Assembly: GCF_006159205.1 (NCBI RefSeq)
Contig: NZ_CP040812.1
Coordinates: 3,844,001-3,908,000 of the forward strand
DNA length: 64,000 nucleotides
Reading direction: 5' to 3'
Origin: Antarcticibacterium flavum
GTDB taxonomy: Bacteria > Bacteroidota > Bacteroidia > Flavobacteriales > Flavobacteriaceae
A program made the position numbers and the translations under genes. The notes beneath the pieces were generated by a model. The model did no database searches. It saw only the letters and a program-made list of their open reading frames with translations, and was not told the origin of the DNA. Shown piece after piece: positions 17,606-25,841 of the stretch (positions are counted from its first letter, which is position 1; each line of letters starts with the position of its first letter).

Positions 17606-17701
17606 AGCAATGGAATTTACATCAAAAGTAAAGAAAAGCCTCTATATGAAATACGTTTTGAGGAGAAATATTGAGCGGACAGGAATGGTGGGCGATTGCA
17701 T

Positions 17702-18190
17702 ATTCCCCTCAAGGAAATTTATTTCGCCCTTTCAGGGCTTAAAATTTCGGGGTGGCTTTTTTACGATGGGCTGCACCCATCGCTGTTGGATTCCGCCCTT
17801 TCAGGGCTTACTTTGGAATATTTTGGGAAGAGGCTGACTATGATATTTCGCCCTTTCAGGGCTTAAGATATCGGGGTGGCTTTTTTACGATGGGCTGCAC
17901 CCATCGCTGTTGGATTTCGCCCTTTCAGGGCTTACTTTGGAATACTTTGGGAAGAGGCTGACTTTGATATTTCGCTTTTTCAGGGCTAAAAATGATGAGG
18001 GGACTTTCTGACGATGGGCTGCACCCATCGCTGATTTATATCGCCCTTTCAGGACTGGCTTGGCTGATTCTTCATCGATCAGGTTTGAGAGGTTTGACGG
18101 TTGAGAATATTCGCCCGGTCAGGACTTTCCAGGGGGTTATTTTACGATGGGCTGCACCCATCGCTGGTATATTTCGCCCTTTCAGGACTG
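17702..18190. repeat. Intergenic array of two alternating palindromic motifs, 124-bp period
   Basis: Motif A is near TTTCGCCCTTTCAGGGCTTA (inner GCCCTttcAGGGC hairpin) and occurs at about 17721, 17791, 17845, 17914, 17969, 18038, 18109 and 18171. Motif B is CGATGGGCTGCACCCATCG (7-bp arms) and is identical at 17764, 17888, 18012 and 18145. B1-B2-B3 are spaced exactly 124 bp. A 29-bp spacer (17811-17839) recurs with one change 124 bp on (17935-17963). The A copies become degenerate toward the right. No convincing gene lies here. The array sits between the 5' end of the OstA-like gene and the 3' end of purA. Similar A/B arrays occur in other Bacteroidota by my recollection. Confidence 0.9.
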
Positions 18191-18218
18191 GTGTTTTATA
18201 TTGAACATAAAAACATGG

Positions 18219-18251
18219 CAAAAAAAATGCCCTCCATTTCTGAAGAGCATT
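18219..18251 (-). terminator. Intrinsic terminator after purA
   Basis: On the minus strand AATGCTCTTC pairs with GGAGGGCATT (two G-U pairs, 6-nt loop) and is followed by eight T. It lies about 23 bp beyond the purA stop and separates the operon from the repeat array. Confidence 0.8.
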
Positions 18252-18273
18252 ATGATCTAATTTTTCTGAAAAA

Positions 18274-19545
18274 TTACCTGGTAATGGTCTGTTTTCTGTC
18301 CGGTCCTACAGATACCACAGAGATTGGTACTTCCAGTTTTTTTTCAAGGAACTCGACATAATCATTGAATTCCTTTGGAAGCTCAGATGTTGAAGTCATT
18401 CCTGTAAGATCTTCTTTCCAGCCTTTTACTGTGGTATAGACTGGAGTAACATTTTCTGCTTCAATATTATATGGTAAATGAGATATTTCTTTCCCTTTAT
18501 AGTTATAGGCAGTACATACTTTTAATTCTTCAAAGCCGCTAAGGACATCCCCTTTCATCATAATCAACTGGGTAATCCCGTTGATCTCCACAGCGTATTT
18601 TAGGGCTACAAGGTCCAGCCAGCCGCAGCGGCGGGGTCTGCCTGTAGTTGCTCCAAATTCATTTCCAACGCGGCCCATTGTTTCCCCATCCTCATCAAAA
18701 AGTTCGGTAGGGAAGGGGCCACTTCCTACTCTTGTAGTGTAAGCCTTGAAAATCCCGTAGGCCTCCTTGATCTTATTAGGTGCAACTCCTAAACCTGTAC
18801 AGGCTCCGGCAGCTGTTGTGTTGGAAGAGGTCACAAATGGATAAGTTCCAAAATCTATATCCAGCAGGGAGCCCTGGGCACCTTCTGCAAGAATGCTTTT
18901 TCCTTCCTTCTGGGCTTTCCTGAGATATTCCTCGCTATCAATAAAAGTAAGTTCCTTCAGCACTTTTACAGCAGCAAAAAATTCCTCTTCCAGTTCAGCA
19001 AGGTTATATTGAAGATCAACATTATAAAAGGCGATCATCGATTCATGCTTATCGGCAAGAGAGCGGTATTTTTCTTCCCAACCTTCAAGTTCAAGATCTC
19101 CAACTCTAAGTCCATTTCTCCCGGTCTTATCCATATATGTGGGCCCTATTCCCTTTAGGGTAGAACCAATCTTTGCTTTGCCCTTGGAAGCCTCACTGGC
19201 TGCATCAAGCAGGCGGTGGGTGGGAAGTATTAAATGTGCCTTTCTTGAAATAAGAAGGTTTGTTTTATAACTGGTGCTGAATTTATCCAGATTTTGAAGT
19301 TCTTTCCTGAAGATCACAGGGTCTATCACTACTCCATTACCTACCAGGTTTATGGTGTCTTTATGAAAAATCCCGGATGGAATTGTGTGAAGAACGTGCT
19401 TTTGCCCGTCAAACTCTAAGGTATGACCTGCATTTGGACCTCCCTGGAAACGTGCGATGATGTCATATTTGCTGGTAAATACATCTACTATTTTACCTTT
19501 TCCCTCATCTCCCCACTGTAACCCGAGTAGTAAGTCTACTGCCAT
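18274..19545 (-). CDS. purA: Adenylosuccinate synthetase
   Basis: A 423-aa GTP-dependent enzyme joining IMP and aspartate in AMP synthesis. The N-terminal P-loop LLGLQWGDEGKGKIVD and GGPNAGHTL (catalytic Asp and His) are complete. GPTYMDKTGRNGLRVGDL and the STTAAGACTGLGVAP-type region, then TTRVGSGPFPTEL, follow in the family order. It is the last gene of relA/spoT-fur-purA on the minus strand (6 bp behind fur) and has its own terminator. Its link to a (p)ppGpp synthetase is notable because PurA is a known ppGpp target in other bacteria. Confidence 0.96.
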   Translation of the reverse strand: MAVDLLLGLQWGDEGKGKIVDVFTSKYDIIARFQGGPNAGHTLEFDGQKHVLHTIPSGIFHKDTINLVGNGVVIDPVIFRKELQNLDKFSTSYKTNLLISRKAHLILPTHRLLDAASEASKGKAKIGSTLKGIGPTYMDKTGRNGLRVGDLELEGWEEKYRSLADKHESMIAFYNVDLQYNLAELEEEFFAAVKVLKELTFIDSEEYLRKAQKEGKSILAEGAQGSLLDIDFGTYPFVTSSNTTAAGACTGLGVAPNKIKEAYGIFKAYTTRVGSGPFPTELFDEDGETMGRVGNEFGATTGRPRRCGWLDLVALKYAVEINGITQLIMMKGDVLSGFEELKVCTAYNYKGKEISHLPYNIEAENVTPVYTTVKGWKEDLTGMTSTSELPKEFNDYVEFLEKKLEVPISVVSVGPDRKQTITR

Positions 19546-19551
19546 AAAAAT

Positions 19552-20010
19552 TTAATTTGTTGATTGCTTTTTGGTGCCGTAAAAGTATAAAGAATGTTTA
19601 GAAACATCTATGTTAAAAACCTCTTCGATGGTTTGTTTTATGCTTTGGATCCTGGGATCACAAAACTCGATCACCTCTCCTGTATCGGTAAGAATAATGT
19701 GATCGTGATTTCTGTCAAAATAGGATTTTTCGTATTGTGCCTGGTTTTGACCAAACTGGTGTTTTCTCACCAGGCCGCATTCAAGAAGAAGTTCAATGGT
19801 ATTATACAGCGTGGCGCGGCTTACCCTGTATTTTTTATTCTTCATTTTAATATAAAGGGACTCTATATCAAAATGTTCTTCATTATTATAGATCTCTTGC
19901 AATATGGCAAAGCGCTCAGGCGTTTTCCGGTGGCCTTTTTCCTCCAAAAACTTCGTAAAAACATTCTTTACTACTGCCTGGTCGTTCTTATTTACTACTT
20001 TTTTGCTCAT
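19552..20010 (-). CDS. Fur family transcriptional regulator
   Basis: A 152-aa metal-dependent repressor. The winged-helix half has [15 protein letters not shown] and [20 protein letters not shown]. The dimerisation half has [22 protein letters not shown]. Metal-site histidines are present (NHDH), but the usual CxxC pair of the structural zinc site is replaced: the position reads [11 protein letters not shown], leaving one Cys. It therefore belongs to a Fur/PerR-like branch that may not need structural zinc. It lies between relA/spoT and purA, a conserved flavobacterial order as I recall it. Which metal or signal it senses cannot be told here. Confidence 0.88.
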   Translation of the reverse strand: MSKKVVNKNDQAVVKNVFTKFLEEKGHRKTPERFAILQEIYNNEEHFDIESLYIKMKNKKYRVSRATLYNTIELLLECGLVRKHQFGQNQAQYEKSYFDRNHDHIILTDTGEVIEFCDPRIQSIKQTIEEVFNIDVSKHSLYFYGTKKQSTN

Positions 20011-20037
20011 AATTTATCGTGAGTGCAAATGTATTGT

Positions 20038-22245
20038 TTATTCTCTGGACACCTTATCTATCCCATTGATTTTTTTAAGGTGTTGTATCAGTGTATTCAA
20101 TATAGAATTATTTTTGACAATTACTGTGATCTTTCCGCTAAATAAACCTTCAGAACTTTCAAAGTTGATGCTGCGCATGTTCACGTTCATGGTTCGGGAA
20201 ATCTCATTGGTGATCTCACTTACAAGTCCAAGGTTATCCATACCTGTTAACTTGATAACCGCTTTGAAATCCTGCTGCGAGGAATCTATCCATTTTGCCT
20301 GGATGATCCTGTAGGCATAATTACTCTGGAACTGTATGGCATTGGGGCAGTCTTTTTTATGGACCTTGATCCCTTCGCTCACCGTGATAAAACCAAAGAC
20401 ATTATCCCCTGGGATAGGATTACAGCAATTGGCGAGTTTATAATCCAGGATCTCCTCTTCCTTGCCAAAGACCAGCTGGTCATATTTGCTGGTGATCTCC
20501 TCCTTGTCAAGATCTTCCATTATGGTGGGTTTCTTGATCTTGCTCTTTATATAGCTTACAAAAGCGTTACTGCGGGAAGCAGTAAATTCCTTTAAAAGTT
20601 TATTATCAATTTTACCAATTCCAACACGATAGAACAGGTCAAGGCTGGTCTTTAACTTAAAATAGATCACTAGCTCATTGATCATTCTCTCATTGAAGCT
20701 CAATTTTTGGGCTTTAAGTTTCCTTGCAAGAATAGCTTTTCCTTCCTCGGCGATCTCCTTCTTTTCCTCTCTTAACGAAGACTTGATCTTTGCCCTTGCC
20801 CTTGCAGTTGTCGCGTAATCCAGCCAGTTGGCATTGGGTTTGGCATTCTCTGAGGTGATGATCTCAATCTGGTCTCCGCTCTTTAGCTCGTGGCTAAGAG
20901 GCACCAGTTTATTATTGACTTTTGCTCCCCTTGTTTTTAGGCCGATCTCTGTATGGATACTAAAAGCGAAATCCAGAGGGGTTGCACCTTTTGGAAGGGA
21001 TTTTAAATCTCCCTGCGGTGTAAAAACAAATATTTCCTTGGCGTAAAGGTTTAGCTTGAATTGTTCTACAAAATCTACAGCATTCGTCTCAGCACTTTCG
21101 AGGGCTTCCTGTAACCGGTTTAGCCACTCTTCCATATCCTTTTCTTCCTGCTCCTCGCCGTGCTTGTATTTATAATGGGCAGCATATCCTTTTTCTGCCA
21201 CCTCGTTCATTCGCTCGCTCCTTATTTGAACTTCCACCCAGCGGCCTTTAGGGCCCATGACGGTGATATGCAGTGCCTCATAACCCGTGGATTTTGGAGA
21301 GGAGATCCAGTCCCGTAATCTTATAGGATTAGGCCGAAAGTGATCTGTAACTATAGAATAAATCTTCCAGGCCAAAAATTTCTCATTGGCAAGATCACTC
21401 TTGTAAATGATCCTTACAGCAAATTTGTCGAATACCTCGTCAAAGGAGATGTTCTGAGCCTGCATTTTTCTCCTTATGGAGAAGATGGATTTAGGCCGGC
21501 CCTTGATCTCATAATCCAGGTTTTCCTGATCCAGGGAATCTTTTATTACTTTTGTAAAATCCTTGATATAAGCATCCTGCTCTTCCTTGCTTTCCCTTAT
21601 TTTGGTGAGGATATCATTATAAACTTCAGGTTCGGTATATTTAAGCCCCAGGTCTTCCAATTCAGTCTTGATGCTGTACAGTCCAATCCTGTGGGCCAGG
21701 GGGGCGTATATATAAAGTGTTTCTGAAGCGATTTTCTCCTGCTTATCCGGTCGCATGGATTCCATGGTTTGCATATTGTGCAACCTGTCTGCGATCTTGA
21801 TAATGATCACCCTTACATCATCATTAAGGGTAAGCAGCATTTTCCTGAAGTTTTCTGCCTGCAGGGAAACATCCTTGTCTTTTTTAAGGCTGGAGATCTT
21901 GGTAAGCCCGTCTACGATCCTGGCTACAACTTTCCCGAACATACGCTCAATATCGTCCAGGGTATACTTGGTATCCTCCACTACATCGTGAAGCAGGGCA
22001 GCAGCAATGGAAGTTGCATCCAGGCCTATTCCCGAGGCTACGATCTTTGCAACCGCAATGGGATGGAAAATATAAGCTTCTCCACTTTTACGACGCTGGT
22101 CCTTATGAGCATCTACAGCAGTATCAAAAGCAAGCCTAATCAGCTTTTTATCCTCCTCATTCAGGGAACGGTAACTTATGCGCAGCAGTTCCTTATATTG
22201 CCTTGCAATGTCCTTGTTTTCCTTTTCTATAGCGGCTTCTGTCAT
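20038..22245 (-). CDS. Bifunctional (p)ppGpp synthetase/hydrolase (Rel/SpoT)
   Basis: A 735-aa stringent-response enzyme. The HD hydrolase domain keeps its metal residues (FHPIAVAKIV, then LLHDVVEDT with His86-Asp87 and Glu90-Asp91). The synthetase domain keeps STGYEALHITVMGPKGRWVEVQIR and EKGYAAHYKYK, so both activities look intact. A TGS domain (VFTPQGDLKSLPKGATPLDFAF), a helical/zinc-finger region (NCCNPIPGD) and a C-terminal ACT domain follow. It is first in a three-gene operon with fur and purA, with 27 bp to fur. Confidence 0.95.
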   Translation of the reverse strand: MTEAAIEKENKDIARQYKELLRISYRSLNEEDKKLIRLAFDTAVDAHKDQRRKSGEAYIFHPIAVAKIVASGIGLDATSIAAALLHDVVEDTKYTLDDIERMFGKVVARIVDGLTKISSLKKDKDVSLQAENFRKMLLTLNDDVRVIIIKIADRLHNMQTMESMRPDKQEKIASETLYIYAPLAHRIGLYSIKTELEDLGLKYTEPEVYNDILTKIRESKEEQDAYIKDFTKVIKDSLDQENLDYEIKGRPKSIFSIRRKMQAQNISFDEVFDKFAVRIIYKSDLANEKFLAWKIYSIVTDHFRPNPIRLRDWISSPKSTGYEALHITVMGPKGRWVEVQIRSERMNEVAEKGYAAHYKYKHGEEQEEKDMEEWLNRLQEALESAETNAVDFVEQFKLNLYAKEIFVFTPQGDLKSLPKGATPLDFAFSIHTEIGLKTRGAKVNNKLVPLSHELKSGDQIEIITSENAKPNANWLDYATTARARAKIKSSLREEKKEIAEEGKAILARKLKAQKLSFNERMINELVIYFKLKTSLDLFYRVGIGKIDNKLLKEFTASRSNAFVSYIKSKIKKPTIMEDLDKEEITSKYDQLVFGKEEEILDYKLANCCNPIPGDNVFGFITVSEGIKVHKKDCPNAIQFQSNYAYRIIQAKWIDSSQQDFKAVIKLTGMDNLGLVSEITNEISRTMNVNMRSINFESSEGLFSGKITVIVKNNSILNTLIQHLKKINGIDKVSRE

Positions 22246-22280
22246 AGGCTAAAATTACGATTAAGATTATAAAGAAACAA

Positions 22281-23519
22281 CTAATCCCGACCCCTTAAAT
22301 TTTTATATCGCTGTAACAGAGTAGGGTGGGAGTAATGCACAAATACATAGGCTTTATGTGGGGTAAGGTTGCTTAAACTCGATCCTGAAAGTTTCTTAAG
22401 GCTGGAGATCAATGCTTCTCCATCATAGGTGTTTCGTGCAAAATTATCTGCCTGGTATTCAAACTTACGGGACAGGTAGTTCATTATCAAACCTGTTATT
22501 TCCGAAATTGGGCTGTAAAGTATCCCAAAGGCAATAAGGCCTATATGAAAACTGGGCTCCTCTACGCCCAGCGCATTCGATAATATTGGATTTCCAACGA
22601 AGAGGGATAATAACCATAAGGTGAATCCTGTCGTGATAATGGCAGCCGCAAGGTTGGCGATCACGTGCTTTTTCTTATAATGCCCCACCTCGTGAGCCAA
22701 AACGCTCACTATCTCCTCCTCTTCGAGGTCATTTATTAAAGTATCGTAGAGGGTAATTCGCTTTTCCTTTCCAAAACCTGAAAAATAGGCATTTGCCTTG
22801 GTGCTTCTCTTTGATCCATCTATTACAAAAATATTATCCAGCTTAAATCCTACCTTATGTGCGTATTCCTCTATCTTAGATCGCAGGGAACCTTCTGGCA
22901 GCGGGGTTTGTTTGTTAAACAGGGGCACGATCAATTTTGCATAGAACATATTAACGAAAATCGTAAAAACGGTTACCAGGATCCAGGTATACCACCAAAA
23001 GTTGCTGCCTGCCCATTGATAAAACCATACAATGAGCGCCAGGATACCGCCTCCCACTACGATCATCAAGGCCCAGCCCTTTAACTTGTCCAGAATAAAT
23101 AATTTAGGAGTAGTCTTATTAAAACCATATTTTTCTTCAATTACAAAGGTGCTGTACCAGGAAAAAGGAAGAGTAAGCAGATCACTTGCAAAAAAAATGA
23201 TCCCAAAGAAAACCAGAGCTATGATGATGGAATTACCGGAAATACTTTCAGCAATGGAATTTACTGCTGCAAAACCATCAAAGAATAAAAATCCCAGAAT
23301 AAGTAACAGGGAGAAAGAGGAGGTTATGATCCCAAAACGATATCGCTCTTTTTTATAATCCTGCGAGCGCTTATACTCTTTCTCATCATATACGTCCTCC
23401 AGCTCTTTTGGAACGGGGTCATCAAAATGTTTCGCGTTGAGATAATCCAGTACCTTCTCTATAAGGAAGTCCAGAATTATTACAGCAACAATTATGTAGA
23501 ACAATATTTCGGGGGTCAC
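22281..23519 (-). CDS. M48 family zinc metallopeptidase (Ste24/CAAX protease type)
   Basis: A 412-aa integral membrane protease. Several N-terminal helices precede the zinc motif HEVGH at 276-280 (VSVLAHEVGHYKKKH). A later EYQADNFA supplies the third ligand, and NAYFSGFGKEKRITLYDTL is the conserved strand before the active site. The architecture matches Ste24 enzymes rather than HtpX. In bacteria such proteins are thought to act in membrane protein quality control; the substrate here is unknown. It stands alone upstream of the relA/spoT operon. Confidence 0.9.
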   Translation of the reverse strand: MTPEILFYIIVAVIILDFLIEKVLDYLNAKHFDDPVPKELEDVYDEKEYKRSQDYKKERYRFGIITSSFSLLLILGFLFFDGFAAVNSIAESISGNSIIIALVFFGIIFFASDLLTLPFSWYSTFVIEEKYGFNKTTPKLFILDKLKGWALMIVVGGGILALIVWFYQWAGSNFWWYTWILVTVFTIFVNMFYAKLIVPLFNKQTPLPEGSLRSKIEEYAHKVGFKLDNIFVIDGSKRSTKANAYFSGFGKEKRITLYDTLINDLEEEEIVSVLAHEVGHYKKKHVIANLAAAIITTGFTLWLLSLFVGNPILSNALGVEEPSFHIGLIAFGILYSPISEITGLIMNYLSRKFEYQADNFARNTYDGEALISSLKKLSGSSLSNLTPHKAYVFVHYSHPTLLQRYKNLRGRD

Positions 23520-23636
23520 TTTCTTTAGTTTTAAGTTATTTTAATTTGAGACTTATAAGCAAATTTTAATCCAAATGTACCTGTGTCAGTTTTTGGTTTA
23601 ACAATAGCAATGGCGAATGTATTGCCCCTTTTTATC

Positions 23637-24440
23637 CTACTGAAAACCTCTTTGTCTCTTGGCTTCAAAAATGAGGATCCCCGCTGCTACAGAAACATTC
23701 ATGGAGTCTATATGACCTTGCATTGGGATAATTATATTTTGGGAAGAATTCTCAACCCATTCCCTGCTAAGGCCTGTAGCTTCTGTTCCTACAATGATGG
23801 CACAGGAGCCGGTGTAATCTATCTCACTGTAATTTTTAGAGGCTTGAAGGGCTGCGGCATAGATCTCGATCTTGTTTCGTTGAAGGAATTCAATGATCTC
23901 ACCTGTTGTTCCAGTTGCTATGCGGTTCGTAAAAACACAGCCAACGCTTGAACGTATAATATTAGGATTAAAAATATCTGTCCTGGGGTTGGCGATCAAT
24001 ACCACGTCTACTCCTGCAGCATCTGCCGTGCGAAGCAACGCTCCTATGTTGCCGGGTTTTTCGGGAGCTTCGGCTACCAGGATAAGGAGGTTTTTTTGTG
24101 GCAATTCCAGCTGTTTCAAGCCAGTGTCCCTTGTTTTAATAATGGCGATGATACCTTCTGTGCTTCCCCTGTAAGCTATCTTCTCATAAACTTCAGCAGT
24201 GAGGGCAGTGATTTGCGGCATTTTTCTCCTTCTGAAAATTCTTTCGAGCTTTTCTTCTGAAATAAGGTCCTCCACGATAAAGACTTCCGGAATTTCATAG
24301 CCGCCCTTGAGGGCCATTTCTATTTCTCGCTGACCCTCCACAACGAAAACCCCTTCTTTTTTTCTAGCCCGGGATTTCTCCTGAAGCTGTAAAAGCCTTT
24401 TTATGGCAGGATTGGCTGTACTGGATATCTTTTTAAACAT
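23637..24440 (-). CDS. SpoU/TrmH family RNA 2'-O-methyltransferase
   Basis: A 267-aa enzyme. The N-terminal substrate-binding domain has FVVEGQREIEMAL. The SPOUT knot carries the three motifs: APEKPGNIGALLRTADAAG, NPNIIRSSVGCVF and AIIVGTEATGLSREW, ending in IPMQGHIDSMNVSVAAGI. These are as in RlmB (23S G2251) and TsnR-type enzymes; the precise nucleotide is not decidable. It overlaps no neighbour and is followed by an M48 protease gene 117 bp away. Confidence 0.92.
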   Translation of the reverse strand: MFKKISSTANPAIKRLLQLQEKSRARKKEGVFVVEGQREIEMALKGGYEIPEVFIVEDLISEEKLERIFRRRKMPQITALTAEVYEKIAYRGSTEGIIAIIKTRDTGLKQLELPQKNLLILVAEAPEKPGNIGALLRTADAAGVDVVLIANPRTDIFNPNIIRSSVGCVFTNRIATGTTGEIIEFLQRNKIEIYAAALQASKNYSEIDYTGSCAIIVGTEATGLSREWVENSSQNIIIPMQGHIDSMNVSVAAGILIFEAKRQRGFQ

Positions 24441-24460
24441 AAAGCTAAAATAAGGAGATT

Positions 24461-24491
24461 AAATATAAAAACCCCCAAATTAATGGGGGTT
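24461..24491 (-). terminator. Intrinsic terminator after the amidohydrolase pair
   Basis: On the minus strand AACCCCCA pairs with TGGGGGTT around an 8-nt loop (24470-24477 with 24484-24491), followed by TTTTA. It lies 26 bp past the stop of the 439-aa amidohydrolase. Confidence 0.8.
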
Positions 24492-24516
24492 CAATGTGTT
24501 CTAATGCTTTTTAGTA

Positions 24517-25836
24517 TTATTCTGCCTTAGCAGCCTGGAACTTATTGGAATATCGTTCATATAATTCAGTTTGATGAGTGTCCAGGCTTATTTCCCTTCC
24601 CTGGATCCAGGCATGTTGTAATCTGTTCCCACGCATATCCAGTGCATCTCCCTCGCTTATAAATAGCGTGGCATCTTTCCCTTTTTCCAATGTTCCTACC
24701 AAATTATCTATTCCAAGGATCTTTGCAGTATTGGAAGTAATAAGTTTTAGCGCATCTTCTTTATCCATACCCGTACCCGCTACCGTTCCAGCATAGAACG
24801 GCAGGTTCCTGGTATTCATTGTTTCCATTTGCCCGCTGCTTTCCAGGCCAACAAGAATACCTTTTTCATGAAGCAGGCGTGCATTTTTATATGAAAAATC
24901 ATAATCCTCGTCCTCCTGGTTTGGAGTAGAGTGGGGCCTTCCTGAAAGAACGGCAATATTATTTTCCCTAATTTGATCTGCTACTTTATGGGCATCATAC
25001 CCTCCAACTATTACAAGGTTGTCAAGTTCCTGTTCTTTACTGAACTGGATAACGTCCAGGATCTCTTTCTCCCCATTTACGTGAACAAACACTTTTTTAT
25101 TTCCTGAAAACACCTCCCCCATAGCCCGGTAGGGAAGATGAACAAGCTTTTGGTCACCGCCCAGATAGGCTTTGGACTGCCCAAAGAATTCTTTAAGTTC
25201 GGCAACCTCGGTCGCATATTCCTTATTTGGCCTCATCCCACGGGGTTCGCCTGCCCACCATCTGCCACGGGTAAAGCTGTTAGGCCAGTTGATATGTATT
25301 GCATCATCTTCTTTCATTGCTGCATCCTCCCAGTTCCAGGCATCGAACTGGACAATAGAGGATGTTCCCGAGATCCTGCTCCCACGCGGCGTGATCTGGC
25401 CTACAAGCACGCCGTTTGGCCGCATGCTTTCCACGATCTTACTTTCAGCATTATAAGCTATAAGGCTCCTTACATGTGGAAGCATATCCCCAATTTCATC
25501 TTCATCATCTGTTGCCCTTACCGATGAGATCTCTACAAGACCCAGGGTAGCATTGGGTGCTATAAAGCCGGGGTAAACGTGCTTACCTTCAGCATTAATG
25601 ACTTTACCCCGGTACTGCATCTTAGTGGAGGTCGCATCAAGAACCTGGGTCAACTTTCCATCCTCAAAAATGATAAGGCTGTTCTCAATGACCTCCCCGT
25701 TTCCAATATGTGCAGTGGCACCTACAATAGTTACAGCTTCAGTTTGTGAAGGAGCCGGGGTTTGTTGTGCAGTTGCACCTGTTGCCAGACAAAGGAGCAC
25801 GGCGAGAATATTTATTTTTATATTTTTCATCTTCAA
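24517..25836 (-). CDS. Amidohydrolase-superfamily protein, exported, degenerate metal site
   Basis: A 439-aa protein with a Sec signal peptide (residues 1-23, ATGATAQQ). It has the two-part amidohydrolase frame: an N-terminal beta-sandwich ending VINAEGKHVYPGF, a barrel, and a C-terminal part with LKLITSNTAKILGIDNLVGTLEKGKDATLFIS. The usual HxH metal motif after PGFID is absent; the position reads PGFIAPNATLGL. A zinc-dependent hydrolase of the normal type is therefore doubtful, and it may form a complex with the neighbour. It lies 5 bp behind the 987-aa amidohydrolase, which has an intact HSH. Confidence 0.85.
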   Translation of the reverse strand: MKMKNIKINILAVLLCLATGATAQQTPAPSQTEAVTIVGATAHIGNGEVIENSLIIFEDGKLTQVLDATSTKMQYRGKVINAEGKHVYPGFIAPNATLGLVEISSVRATDDEDEIGDMLPHVRSLIAYNAESKIVESMRPNGVLVGQITPRGSRISGTSSIVQFDAWNWEDAAMKEDDAIHINWPNSFTRGRWWAGEPRGMRPNKEYATEVAELKEFFGQSKAYLGGDQKLVHLPYRAMGEVFSGNKKVFVHVNGEKEILDVIQFSKEQELDNLVIVGGYDAHKVADQIRENNIAVLSGRPHSTPNQEDEDYDFSYKNARLLHEKGILVGLESSGQMETMNTRNLPFYAGTVAGTGMDKEDALKLITSNTAKILGIDNLVGTLEKGKDATLFISEGDALDMRGNRLQHAWIQGREISLDTHQTELYERYSNKFQAAKAE

Positions 25837-25841
25837 AATTT

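Noticed and set aside
17702..18190. CRISPR array
   Set aside because: Repeats are palindromic, alternate between two motifs, and the spacers are themselves repeated; no cas genes nearby.
17523..18361. Four overlapping plus-strand frames of 69-104 codons in the repeat array
   Set aside because: They repeat the same peptides (e.g. FFTMGCTHRCW) only because the DNA repeats; no family resemblance, no start signal, and they run over the hairpin motifs and into purA and the OstA-like gene.
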